The position numbers and the translations under genes are program-made. From Desulfobacillus sp041396245 (GTDB taxonomy: Bacteria; Pseudomonadota; Gammaproteobacteria; Burkholderiales; Rhodocyclaceae), in assembly GCA_041396245.1 (NCBI GenBank), contig JAWKYW010000007.1, forward strand, positions 85,773-149,772: DNA of 64,000 bases, in the 5' to 3' direction. Below are positions 27,639 to 35,128 of the stretch, one piece after another; position 1 is the first letter of the stretch, and every line of letters starts with the position of its first letter. Below the pieces are notes generated by a model that saw only the letters and a list, made by a program, of their open reading frames with translations, was not told where the DNA came from and ran no database searches.

Positions 27639-29486
27639 TTGGATTTTTCGTCACTGCAGAACATGGCCTCCCCCCCCGACCAGGTACCCGATCCGCAGGC
27701 CGAGCTGGCTGCCCTGAGACAGCGCGTCGCCGAACTGGAATCGCACGAGGCCGAGCTGGCCTGGGCGCACAACGCGCTCCTCGAGCGGATCAGCCAGGAG
27801 CACAGGCAGACCGAGTCGGCGCTGCGCCTCTCGGAGGAGAAGCTCTCGCGCATCTACGCCGCCAGCCCGGATGCCATCGCCATCAGTTCGCTGGCCGACG
27901 GCCGCTACGTGGACGTCAACCCCGCCTTCGAGCGCGTGTTCGGTTTCGCGCCGCATGACGTCATCGGCCGCAAGGCCGTCGAGGTCGGCGTCTGGTCCGA
28001 ACCGGCCGATCGCAAAAGGATCGTCGACCAGTTGCATGGGCAGGGCGAACTGATCAACGAGGAAGTCCGCTTCCGCCACAAATCGGGGCGCTTTTTCGAC
28101 AGCCTGTTCTCGGCCAGCATCATCGAGCTGGATGGCGAGCCCTGCATGTTGTCCGTCACCCGGGATATCGGCGACAGAAAGCAGATCGAGCAACTCATCC
28201 TCGAGAAGAACCGCATGCTGCAGGCCGTGAGCGAGGCCCAGGCCGACTTCATCGCGGATGCGGATCCCCATCCGACCTTCGACCGCCTGCTGTCCCACCT
28301 GCTCGACATCACGGACAGCCGCTACGGTTTCATCGGCGAGGTCTTCCGCGAACGGGACGGCACCCCTTACCTGAAGCCCCATGCCATCACCGACATTTCC
28401 TGGGACGACGCCTCGCGCCAGCTCTACCGGAGTTATGTCAGCGGCGGCTTCGCATTCCGCAACCTGAGCACGCTGTTCGGCCATGTCATGACCAGCGGCC
28501 AGCCGGTCCTCTCCAACGATCCCGCCCGCGATCCGCGCAGTGGCGGCCTGCCCGCCGGCCACCCGTCCCTCGATGCCTTCATGGGCCTGCCGCTTTATCG
28601 CGGCGGACGGCTGGTCGGCATGGTGGGTGTCGCCAATCGTCCTGCCGGCTACGACCAGGCGCTGGTCGAACATCTTCAGCCCTTCATGGCCACCTGCGCC
28701 GTCCTGATCGAGGCTTACCGCAACAATCAGCAGCGACAGCACGCCGAGGACCAGTTGCGCCGGCTGAACCTCGAGCTGGAAGACCATGTCAGCCGGCGCA
28801 CAGCCGACCTGCAGGCCTCCATCCGGGAACTGGAAAGCTTCAGTTACTCCGTTTCGCACGATTTGCGCTCGCCGCTGCGCGGCATCAACGGCTTCTCTCG
28901 CCTGCTGCTGGACGACTACGGCGACCGCCTCGATGAACAGGGCAAGGAGTACCTGCGCCGCATCTGCGCGGCCACCCTGCGCATGAGCGAACTGATCGAC
29001 GGCATGATCGACCTGGCCCAGCTGACGCGCGAACCGATCCACCCGGCCGAGGTCAATCTGTCGCGCCTGGCACGGGCGGTGGTGAAGGAATTGCAGACCG
29101 CCGAGCCGGAGCGGAAGGTGGCGATCAGCATCGCCCCCGGCATCAAGGCGCGTGGCGACAAGCGCCTGCTGCGCGTCGTGCTGCACAACCTCCTCTCGAA
29201 CGCCTGGAAGTTCACTGCCCGCAGAAGTACCGCCCGCATCGCGTTCGGCGCCGGGCAGGCCGACGGCGTCATCGCCTATTTCGTCCGCGACGACGGTGCC
29301 GGCTTCGACATGAAATACGCGGACAAGCTGTTCGGCGCCTTCCAGCGCCTGCACGGTGTCAAGGAGTTCTCCGGCACCGGGATCGGCCTGGCCACCGTGC
29401 AGCGCATCGTCCAGCGCCATGGCGGAAGGGTGTGGGCCGAGGGCGAGATCGACAAGGGCGCCACGTTCTACTTCTCCCTTTCATGA
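27639..29486 (+). CDS. PAS/GAF sensor histidine kinase
   Basis: A 615-aa cytoplasmic sensor kinase with no clear membrane segment. Order: N-terminal coiled coil (about 15-60), PAS domain (about 65-185; YAASPDAIAISSLADGRYVD), GAF domain (about 200-365), HisKA with phospho-acceptor SYSVSHDLRSPLRGI, and HATPase_c with N-box LHNLLSNAWKFT and G-boxes DDGAGFD and GTGIGLATVQRI. No receiver domain and no response regulator beside it, so its partner is elsewhere. TTG 27639 has a GGAGA site 8 nt upstream; the first ATG (27663) has none. Co-transcribed with the next gene through an ATGA overlap. Confidence 0.88.
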   Translation: MDFSSLQNMASPPDQVPDPQAELAALRQRVAELESHEAELAWAHNALLERISQEHRQTESALRLSEEKLSRIYAASPDAIAISSLADGRYVDVNPAFERVFGFAPHDVIGRKAVEVGVWSEPADRKRIVDQLHGQGELINEEVRFRHKSGRFFDSLFSASIIELDGEPCMLSVTRDIGDRKQIEQLILEKNRMLQAVSEAQADFIADADPHPTFDRLLSHLLDITDSRYGFIGEVFRERDGTPYLKPHAITDISWDDASRQLYRSYVSGGFAFRNLSTLFGHVMTSGQPVLSNDPARDPRSGGLPAGHPSLDAFMGLPLYRGGRLVGMVGVANRPAGYDQALVEHLQPFMATCAVLIEAYRNNQQRQHAEDQLRRLNLELEDHVSRRTADLQASIRELESFSYSVSHDLRSPLRGINGFSRLLLDDYGDRLDEQGKEYLRRICAATLRMSELIDGMIDLAQLTREPIHPAEVNLSRLARAVVKELQTAEPERKVAISIAPGIKARGDKRLLRVVLHNLLSNAWKFTARRSTARIAFGAGQADGVIAYFVRDDGAGFDMKYADKLFGAFQRLHGVKEFSGTGIGLATVQRIVQRHGGRVWAEGEIDKGATFYFSLS

Positions 29487-30235
29487 ACATGACGTTCAAG
29501 GACCATTTCTCGGCCCAGGCGACGGATTACGCGCGCTTTCGGCCGTACTACCCGGACGAACTGTTCGCCTGGCTGTCCGGCCTTGCGCCGGCGCGGGGCT
29601 TGGCCTGGGATTGCGGCACCGGCAGCGGCCAGGCCGCGGTCGGGCTGGCGGCGCATTTCGCGCACGTCATCGCCACCGATCCCAGCCAAAGCCAGCTGGC
29701 CCACGCCGAACCGCACCCGCGGGTCGAATACCGCCAGGCTGCGGCGGAAGCCGGACCGCTGGAGACGGCGAGCGCGGACCTGGTCACCGTGGCCCAGGCC
29801 CTCCACTGGTTCGATCTGGAGAAGTTCTACACGGAGGCTCGGCGGGTGCTGAAGCCGGGCGGCGTCATCGCCGCGTGGACCTACACCCTGCTCGACGCCG
29901 AGGCCGGCATCGACGAACTTCTGACCGATTTCTACCGGAACGTGGTCGGCCCCTACTGGCCGCCCGAGCGCAGGATGGTCGATGACCGCTACCGCTCGCT
30001 GCCCTTCCCCTTCGCGCCGATCGCGCCGCCCGCATTCGTGATCCGCACGGAATGGTCGCGCGACGACCTGCTCGGCTATCTCGGTACCTGGTCGGCGACC
30101 CGGGCCTATGTCAAGGCAACGGGCAGGGATCCGCTCGGGGAGTTCGAGCGACGCCTGCTGGCGCTCTGGCCCGAGCCGGAGCGGAAAAAGGTGCTGCGCT
30201 GGCCGCTGCACCTGCGCGTCGGCCGCAGAACTTAG
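29483..30235 (+). CDS. Class I SAM-dependent methyltransferase (type 11)
   Basis: A 250-aa methyltransferase. SAM-binding motif GLAWDCGTGSGQAAVGLA near residue 40, VIATDPSQSQLAHAE, and ADLVTVAQALHWFDLEKFY, the layout of Methyltransf_11 proteins related to trans-aconitate and yeast CRG1-type methyltransferases. Its ATG at 29483 overlaps the TGA stop of the histidine kinase, so the two are coupled, which is unusual for a kinase without a response regulator. Substrate unknown. Its last codons fall inside a direct repeat also found at 31670-31729. Confidence 0.85.
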   Translation: MNMTFKDHFSAQATDYARFRPYYPDELFAWLSGLAPARGLAWDCGTGSGQAAVGLAAHFAHVIATDPSQSQLAHAEPHPRVEYRQAAAEAGPLETASADLVTVAQALHWFDLEKFYTEARRVLKPGGVIAAWTYTLLDAEAGIDELLTDFYRNVVGPYWPPERRMVDDRYRSLPFPFAPIAPPAFVIRTEWSRDDLLGYLGTWSATRAYVKATGRDPLGEFERRLLALWPEPERKKVLRWPLHLRVGRRT

Positions 30236-30272
30236 GCGCTGCCGCAAAAGTCAGCCTGTGCAGGACGGCGCC
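30210..30272. repeat. Direct repeat flanking the ABC binding-protein gene, left copy
   Basis: About 60 bp sharing GTCGGCCGCAGA, then CGCTGCCGCAAAAGTCAG and GGACGGCGC with 31670-31729, with a 3-nt length difference in between. The left part codes for the end of the methyltransferase; the right part is intergenic. The two copies bracket the binding-protein gene at 30409-31551. Confidence 0.7.
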
Positions 30273-30278
30273 ATTTCA

Positions 30279-30299
30279 GCCGACCTCGGTAAGGTCGGC
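30279..30299. terminator. Hairpin between convergent genes
   Basis: GCCGACCT-CGGTA-AGGTCGGC, a perfect 8-bp stem between the stops of the convergent methyltransferase and binding-protein genes. It lacks a T-run on either strand, so terminator function is uncertain; it could also be a decayed REP-like unit (it contains AGGTCGG). Confidence 0.35.
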
Positions 30300-30408
30300 A
30301 CGGCTTGCATCAACACAGTTTTCCCGAGCCTCGGCGGGCGTAGGGCAGGCGCGCGCCCGAATACCGGACAAGGCCGGAACATTTCCGGCGCGGCGCCCTT
30401 CTCTCCGC

Positions 30409-31551
30409 TCAGAACACCAACCTGCAGTTGCTGCTGACGATGCTGATATCGGTAAAGCGGGAACCCGTATGCCGTGTGGGTGAGAAGTCGACATAGAAGC
30501 CGCCAACATCTACTTCTTTCATGCTGTCCAGCGCCTTCACCAGTTTCTCCCGAGTCGGCGCTGATCCGGCCCGCTTGAGCGCCTCGAGCAGGACTTGGGT
30601 CGTAACATAGGCTTCGAAGATGTTCTGGGTTGGCGCGGCGTCCGCTGGCGCGTACTTCCTGAAGTCATCCCGGAACAGGCGTGAGATCGGAATGGTCGGG
30701 CTGTTGATATTGGGCACCACCTGAACCACACTGACGCCCTTGATCTTGTCCATGCCAGCCACGGCACACATCGTTTCCGCCGCCCCATACGACAAAGTCA
30801 TGATCGGCATGCCAAGACCTGCATTGCGGTACTCGCGGACGAACGCCCCCGCCGGTTCCGGCGGGCTGATCAGCACGACGACATCGGGTGCGGCCTGGCG
30901 CAGCTGGTTCATGACTCCAAAGAAATCGATATTGGGCCCCAGGGCAAAGGGAACCCCTGCCGCAGGCGTGGCTCCGCGGGCTTTCAATAGCGACTCGATG
31001 GCAGCCATGCCGGCCTTGCCGAACGGAATGTTCGCATACACGACGGCAGGCCGCTTCATGCCTACGGTCGTTGTGTGCTCGACGATACGGCGATATTGAT
31101 CGAGATCGCCCGCGCGAACGTGATAGAGGTAAGGATTGACCGGCGACCGTAACGGTTCGGCACCCGGAATCACGCCGACGATAGGCATCTTCGCCGATTC
31201 CAGTACCTTCTCCTTGAGGACCTTGGCCATGGAAGCCGAACCCACCGGCAGCAGCAGCGCCAATGTCCCCGCCGCCGCCTCCTTGTTGATGAGTTCGACC
31301 GTCCTGTCGGGCGTGTAGCGGTCGTCCAGCGTCTTCAGGGCAATCTTCTGCCCGAGGACGCCACCGCCTGCGTTCGCCGCTGCCAGCGCCACGCGGATGC
31401 CGAGATTGTAGGCCTGGCCGTCGGCAGCCGCCACGGGCCCGCTCATCGGCGCGATGTGCGCCAGCATAAGATCGGCCTGGGATGGCAGTGCTATGGCGGA
31501 CAGCGCCAGCACGCTCCACAAGGCCCGATGCACGCGATTCTTCTTATCCAT
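30409..31551 (-). CDS. ABC transporter substrate-binding protein, Liv/aromatic-acid type
   Basis: A 380-aa periplasmic binding protein. The signal peptide is ALWSVLALSAIALPSQA with cleavage near residue 26. The mature protein follows the Peripla_BP_6 fold (LMLAHIAPMSGPVAAADGQA; IALKTLDDRYTPDRTVELIN). It ends RLVF after a TDISIV strand, like the LivK at 42852-43964, to which it is clearly related. A GGGGGGAG ribosome site precedes ATG 31551. No permease or ATPase is adjacent; it may use the LivHMGF system at 39300-42828. Last gene of the SDR/hydratase/TetR transcript, and flanked by a direct repeat. Confidence 0.88.
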   Translation of the reverse strand: MDKKNRVHRALWSVLALSAIALPSQADLMLAHIAPMSGPVAAADGQAYNLGIRVALAAANAGGGVLGQKIALKTLDDRYTPDRTVELINKEAAAGTLALLLPVGSASMAKVLKEKVLESAKMPIVGVIPGAEPLRSPVNPYLYHVRAGDLDQYRRIVEHTTTVGMKRPAVVYANIPFGKAGMAAIESLLKARGATPAAGVPFALGPNIDFFGVMNQLRQAAPDVVVLISPPEPAGAFVREYRNAGLGMPIMTLSYGAAETMCAVAGMDKIKGVSVVQVVPNINSPTIPISRLFRDDFRKYAPADAAPTQNIFEAYVTTQVLLEALKRAGSAPTREKLVKALDSMKEVDVGGFYVDFSPTRHTGSRFTDISIVSSNCRLVF

Positions 31552-31669
31552 AAATCTCCCCCCTCTAGTTGTGCAGCCTGTTGTTGAAACGCCGTCGTTT
31601 CCTCCGATAGATCCCGCTCCTATTCCTATTCCTGTATCCCAATTCCTTCAGCACAGCCGGGTGGCCGTG

Positions 31670-31729
31670 ACCTGGGTGTCGGCCGCAGACCCTCGCTGCC
31701 GCAAAAGTCAGTCCGCGCCGGACGGCGCT
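31670..31729. repeat. Direct repeat flanking the ABC binding-protein gene, right copy
   Basis: Right-hand partner of 30210-30272. It retains a vestige of the methyltransferase 3' end (GTCGGCCGCAGA) followed by CGCTGCCGCAAAAGTCAG and GGACGGCGC. It sits in the otherwise empty 184-bp gap between the downstream hydratase and the binding-protein gene. Confidence 0.68.
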
Positions 31730-31735
31730 GCGGAA

Positions 31736-32500
31736 TTACTTCTTGTCGAGGAAGGCCGTCACCCGCCGTTGCGTCTCGGCTTCGGCGAGCAGCAGTGCGC
31801 TGCCGGCCAGCTCCGCCTCGAATCCATCCTCGCCACCGCGTGCCGCCACGTCGATGCAATGCTTGTTGGCGGCCAGGGTCTGCGGCGGCAGTTCGGCCAG
31901 GCGCGCGGCCAGGGCCAGCGCCCGGGCTTCGAGTTCCGCGGACGGCGCCGACCACTGCGCCAGGCCGAGACCGACCGCTTCCGTGCCGGGGACGAGTTCG
32001 GCGCCGAGGATCAGCCGCCGCGCCATCGCCGCGCCGCAGAGGCGCGTCATGCGCTGCGTGCCGCCGGCGGCCGGCAGCAGGCCGAGCCGCGCCTCGGGCA
32101 GGCCGATCCGCGCGGCGTCCGAGACGATGCGCAGGTCGCAGGCGAGCGCCAGCTCGAAGCCGCCGCCCATGGCCGCGCCGCCGATCTCGGCCAGCGTCAC
32201 CTTGGGCAGGGCCTCCAGCCGGGCGAAGACCTCCTGCATGCGGCGGGTGAGCGCGATCATGCGCTCGCGCCCGGCCGCGCTGGCGAAGAGGCCGCGCATC
32301 AGCGCCAGGTCGGCGCCGGCGCAGAAGACGCGCTCGCTGCTGCGGATGTGGAGAACCCCGACCTGCTTCGCTTGCGCCACCTCGTCCAGTACCTGGCCCA
32401 GCCGATCCACCCACGTTTCGTTGATGGCGTTGACCGGCGGGCGGCACAGCGTCGCCGTGGCAACGCCGCCTTCAATCGAGAGGGAAACAGTCTGTTCCAT
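31736..32500 (-). CDS. Enoyl-CoA hydratase/isomerase family protein (first hydratase)
   Basis: A 254-aa crotonase-fold protein: VATATLCRPPVNAINETWVD, oxyanion-hole segment GGAAMGGGFELALACDLRI, and GLPEARLGLLPAAGGTQRM with the second catalytic Glu region. ATG 32500 begins MEQTVSL and lies 4 bp after the TetR stop; an upstream frame extension to 32602 is not hydratase-like. Likely hydrates or isomerises a cyclic or linear enoyl-CoA in the TetR-controlled pathway. The exact substrate is unknown. Confidence 0.87.
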   Translation of the reverse strand: MEQTVSLSIEGGVATATLCRPPVNAINETWVDRLGQVLDEVAQAKQVGVLHIRSSERVFCAGADLALMRGLFASAAGRERMIALTRRMQEVFARLEALPKVTLAEIGGAAMGGGFELALACDLRIVSDAARIGLPEARLGLLPAAGGTQRMTRLCGAAMARRLILGAELVPGTEAVGLGLAQWSAPSAELEARALALAARLAELPPQTLAANKHCIDVAARGGEDGFEAELAGSALLLAEAETQRRVTAFLDKK

Positions 32501-32504
32501 GGTT

Positions 32505-33230
32505 CTATTTCGTCCGCTTGCCGCCTGCCGGCGCACGGCGCCCGGCCTTGCGGCCCAGGCTGCCGAATGCATCCGTGCGCACCCGCATCGCTTCGAGCGC
32601 ACGCCGGCCCTTGGCCGTCAGGAACGGTTCGACCAGCAGCGTAATGCCTTCCGCGACATACTCCGCCAGGGCATAGCGACGGCCGACGGACCACTGCTTG
32701 AGCGCCCAGGCATGGGCAAAGGCAACCAGCTGGTACGCCAGCAGGTAGGCGTTTACCTCCCGCATGTGGCCGCCCTCGACGCAGTCGTCGACGCAGGCCT
32801 CGATCAGGCGGTTGGTCCGCGTTTCCGCGTCCTTCACCAGGGCGCGGCGGTCGGCGCGCAGCGTCTTGGTCGAGCGATAGGCCAGCACCGTCGCATCGAG
32901 CAGGCCATCGACGATCCGGCAGTACGTCCACACCGCCGTGCACAGCCGCTCGACGGGATGGACGACGCCCTCGAGCTGCGGCGGGATGTCGTGCTCGTAG
33001 GTGTCCAGCACCAGCTTCAGCGTCAGGAACAGGATGTCGTCCTTGTCGCGGAAATACTGGTAGATCAGCCCGGTGCTGACGCCGGCCGCCCGGGCGATTC
33101 TCTGGATGGTCGTCGGATAGTAGCCCTCCTCGGAGAACAGCTTCACCGCCGCGCGCACGATCTGGCCGCGCCGCTCCTCGACGAGCCTGGGGTCGCTCAC
33201 CTGGGCCAGCACATCTCCGGCAGCACTCAT
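32505..33230 (-). CDS. TetR/AcrR family transcriptional regulator
   Basis: A 241-aa repressor. The N-terminal helix-turn-helix is GQIVRAAVKLFSEEGYYPTT then IARAAGVSTGLIYQYFRDKDD. The C-terminal ligand domain resembles those of fatty/aromatic acyl-CoA-responsive TetR proteins (TetR_C, KstR2/FadR-like length). ATG 33230 is chosen over upstream ATGs because GGAGGGAAAC precedes it directly. It sits inside the operon between two hydratases. The three TGAATGA-N4-TCATTCA operators nearby are its most likely targets; an acyl-CoA inducer is inferred. Confidence 0.88.
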   Translation of the reverse strand: MSAAGDVLAQVSDPRLVEERRGQIVRAAVKLFSEEGYYPTTIQRIARAAGVSTGLIYQYFRDKDDILFLTLKLVLDTYEHDIPPQLEGVVHPVERLCTAVWTYCRIVDGLLDATVLAYRSTKTLRADRRALVKDAETRTNRLIEACVDDCVEGGHMREVNAYLLAYQLVAFAHAWALKQWSVGRRYALAEYVAEGITLLVEPFLTAKGRRALEAMRVRTDAFGSLGRKAGRRAPAGGKRTK

Positions 33231-33280
33231 GTTTCCCTCCGGTTCATCGGTCATGGCGCGGAGTCTGCCATGGAATCGCA

Positions 33281-33304
33281 TCGGGCGAGGCTTTCCCGAC
33301 CTAC
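33281..33304. repeat. Single REP-like half element
   Basis: On the minus strand GTAGGTCGGG followed by a TCGGG...CCCGA hairpin. It starts 1 nt after the TGA stop of the second hydratase. Compare the full elements at 7690, 21552 and 45249. Confidence 0.5.
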
Positions 33305-33305
33305 G

Positions 33306-34124
33306 TCAGTTGCCCTCGAACTTCGGCTTTTCCTTGGCGACGAAGGCGTTGTAGGCGCGCGTGAAGTCCTGCGTCTGCATGCAGATCGCCTGGGCCTCGG
33401 CCTCCGTCTCGAGCGCCTGCTCGATGGTCTGGTTCCACTCCTGGTGCAGGCACTTCTTGGTCATGAAGTGGGCGAAGGCCGGCCCGTCGGCCAGCGACAG
33501 CGCCATCTTGCGCGCCTTGTCCATCAGTTCCGCCTGCGGCACGACGCCGTTGAAGTAGCCCCAGGCCAGTCCGTCCGCGGCGCTCATGGTGCTGCCGGTG
33601 TACAGCAATTCGGCGGCGCGGCCCTGGCCGATGATGCGCGGCAGGATGGCGCAGGCGCCCATGTCGCATCCGGCCAGGCCGACGCGCACGAAGAGGAAGG
33701 CGGTCTTGGCTTCCGGCGTGGCATAGCGCAGGTCCGAGGCCATCGAGATGATGGCGCCGGCGCCGGCGCAGATGCCATCCACCGCGGAGATGATCGGCTG
33801 CGGGCAGGTGCGCATCTCCTTCACCAGGTTGCCGGTCATGCGGGTGAAGGCCAGCAGGTCGTTCATGTTCATCTTGGTGAGCGGCCCGATGATTTCATGC
33901 ACGTCGCCACCCGAGCAGAAGTTGCCGCCTGCCCCGGTGATGACCACGACACGCACGTCCTCCGCATACTGGAAGCGATGAAAGGTGTCGCGCAGCTCGG
34001 CGTAGCTCTCGAAGGTCAGCGGGTTCTTCCGTTCCGGACGGTTGAGGGTGATGGTGGCGACGCGATCGGCTACTTCCAGCTTGAAGTGCTCGGGACGCCA
34101 TTCGGCGGCTTTCAGCTTGTACAT
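33306..34124 (-). CDS. Enoyl-CoA hydratase family protein (second hydratase)
   Basis: A 272-aa crotonase-fold protein. Seen: VATITLNRPERKNPLTFESY, VVITGAGGNFCSGGDVHEII, the oxyanion-hole segment DGICAGAGAIISMASDLRYA, and LAGCDMGACAILPRIIGQGR. From memory of such loci, hydratases of this type accompany CoA-dependent aromatic-ring pathways (aminobenzoyl- or salicylyl-CoA clusters) beside an SDR, a benzoate-CoA-type ligase and an acyl-CoA dehydrogenase, exactly the neighbours here. An AGGAG ribosome site precedes ATG 34124. Probably acts on a dearomatised cyclic enoyl-CoA; substrate inferred. Confidence 0.88.
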   Translation of the reverse strand: MYKLKAAEWRPEHFKLEVADRVATITLNRPERKNPLTFESYAELRDTFHRFQYAEDVRVVVITGAGGNFCSGGDVHEIIGPLTKMNMNDLLAFTRMTGNLVKEMRTCPQPIISAVDGICAGAGAIISMASDLRYATPEAKTAFLFVRVGLAGCDMGACAILPRIIGQGRAAELLYTGSTMSAADGLAWGYFNGVVPQAELMDKARKMALSLADGPAFAHFMTKKCLHQEWNQTIEQALETEAEAQAICMQTQDFTRAYNAFVAKEKPKFEGN

Positions 34125-34159
34125 TCGGTTCTCCTGTCGATTCGGTAAGGGGGTGGGGC

Positions 34160-34906
34160 TCAGCCCGCCAGGGTCAGGCCGCCGCTCACGCTGAGCACCT
34201 GGCCGGTGACGAAGCTGGCCTGGTCGCTGGCGAAAAACAGCACCGCATCGGCGAGCTCGGAGGGCTTGGCCAGGCGGCGCATCGGGGTGGCCTTGACGAA
34301 GGCCTCCTGGTGCTTTTCCGGCACGGCACGCAGCAGCGGCGTGTCGGTCGGGCCGGGGCAGACGCAGTTGACGTTGATGTTGTAGCGGGCCACTTCCCGC
34401 GCCAGCGACTTGCAGAAGGCGATGGCGCCGCCCTTGGCGCCGGAATAGACGGTCTCGCCGAGGCTGCCGACGCGGCCGGCGTCGCTCGCCACGACGACCA
34501 CCTTGCCGCTGCCGCGCTCGATCATCTTGTCGAGGAAGGCGTGGGTGACAGCCACCGGTCCGAGCAGGTTGAGATCGATCACCTTGCGCCAGAACTCCGG
34601 CGTATTCTCCATGAACGGCTGGATCCGGCCCCAGCCGGCGACGTTGGCGACGATGTCGGCGTGGCCGCGCCGCGCATAGACCTGTTGCTTGCACTGCGCG
34701 ATCGACTCGAGGTCGGTAACGTCGAGGCGGACGAATTCCGCGCCCAGTCCGCGCCCGCTCAGCTCGGCGGCGGCCGCCCGCCCCTTCTCCTCGTCGATGT
34801 CGCCGAGAAACACGTAGGCGCCTTCCGCCGCCAGGGTCTCCGCCGTGGCCCGGCCGATGCCCGAGGCGGCGCCCGTGACCACCGCTGTCCTGTCCTTCAG
34901 TTTCAT
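34160..34906 (-). CDS. Short-chain dehydrogenase/reductase
   Basis: A 248-aa classical SDR. Cofactor motif VTGAASGIGRATAETLA, NNAG-equivalent VANVAGWGRI, catalytic Ser in VVVVASDAGR and Tyr-x3-Lys in YSGAKGG, PG motif VCPGPTDTPLL, C-terminal GQVLSVSGGLTLAG. GDIDEE after beta-2 suggests NAD rather than NADP preference. ATG 34906 (GGAGG ten nt upstream) is preferred over GTG 34915. First gene of the leftward transcript. Likely oxidises a 3-hydroxyacyl-CoA, comparable to BadH in cyclohexanecarboxyl-CoA pathways; that equivalence is inference. Confidence 0.88.
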   Translation of the reverse strand: MKLKDRTAVVTGAASGIGRATAETLAAEGAYVFLGDIDEEKGRAAAAELSGRGLGAEFVRLDVTDLESIAQCKQQVYARRGHADIVANVAGWGRIQPFMENTPEFWRKVIDLNLLGPVAVTHAFLDKMIERGSGKVVVVASDAGRVGSLGETVYSGAKGGAIAFCKSLAREVARYNINVNCVCPGPTDTPLLRAVPEKHQEAFVKATPMRRLAKPSELADAVLFFASDQASFVTGQVLSVSGGLTLAG

Positions 34907-34976
34907 TGTATTCACGCCTCCAAAATGAAGCCTGGCGAAGCCGGCGGAACGCCGCCGGCCAATCGATCCAGTTGCC

Positions 34977-34994
34977 TGAATGATTGCTCATTCA
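34977..34994. promoter_or_regulatory. TetR-type operator O1
   Basis: TGAATGA-TTGC-TCATTCA, a perfect 7-bp inverted repeat with 4-nt spacer, 71 bp upstream of the SDR start in the divergent promoter. The identical half-sites recur at 37931-37948 and with one mismatch at 35080-35097. Confidence 0.75.
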
Positions 34995-35079
34995 TTTTCA
35001 GGTGTCAAGCCTTATCACCTCCGCAATCGATCGACGAGCGGATCGGCACGACTTGACAAGGAAGCGTTGACAAGCAAGA

Positions 35080-35097
35080 TGAATGAGTGTTCAATCA
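35080..35097. promoter_or_regulatory. TetR-type operator O2
   Basis: TGAATGA-GTGT-TCAATCA: same layout as O1 with one mismatch in the right half-site, 31 bp upstream of the ligase start codon. A TTGACA -35-like hexamer lies just upstream (about 35053 and 35067), so binding here should block the rightward promoter. Confidence 0.7.
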
Positions 35098-35128
35098 TTG
35101 CACGACCAACCATTTCGGGACGGGGAGC

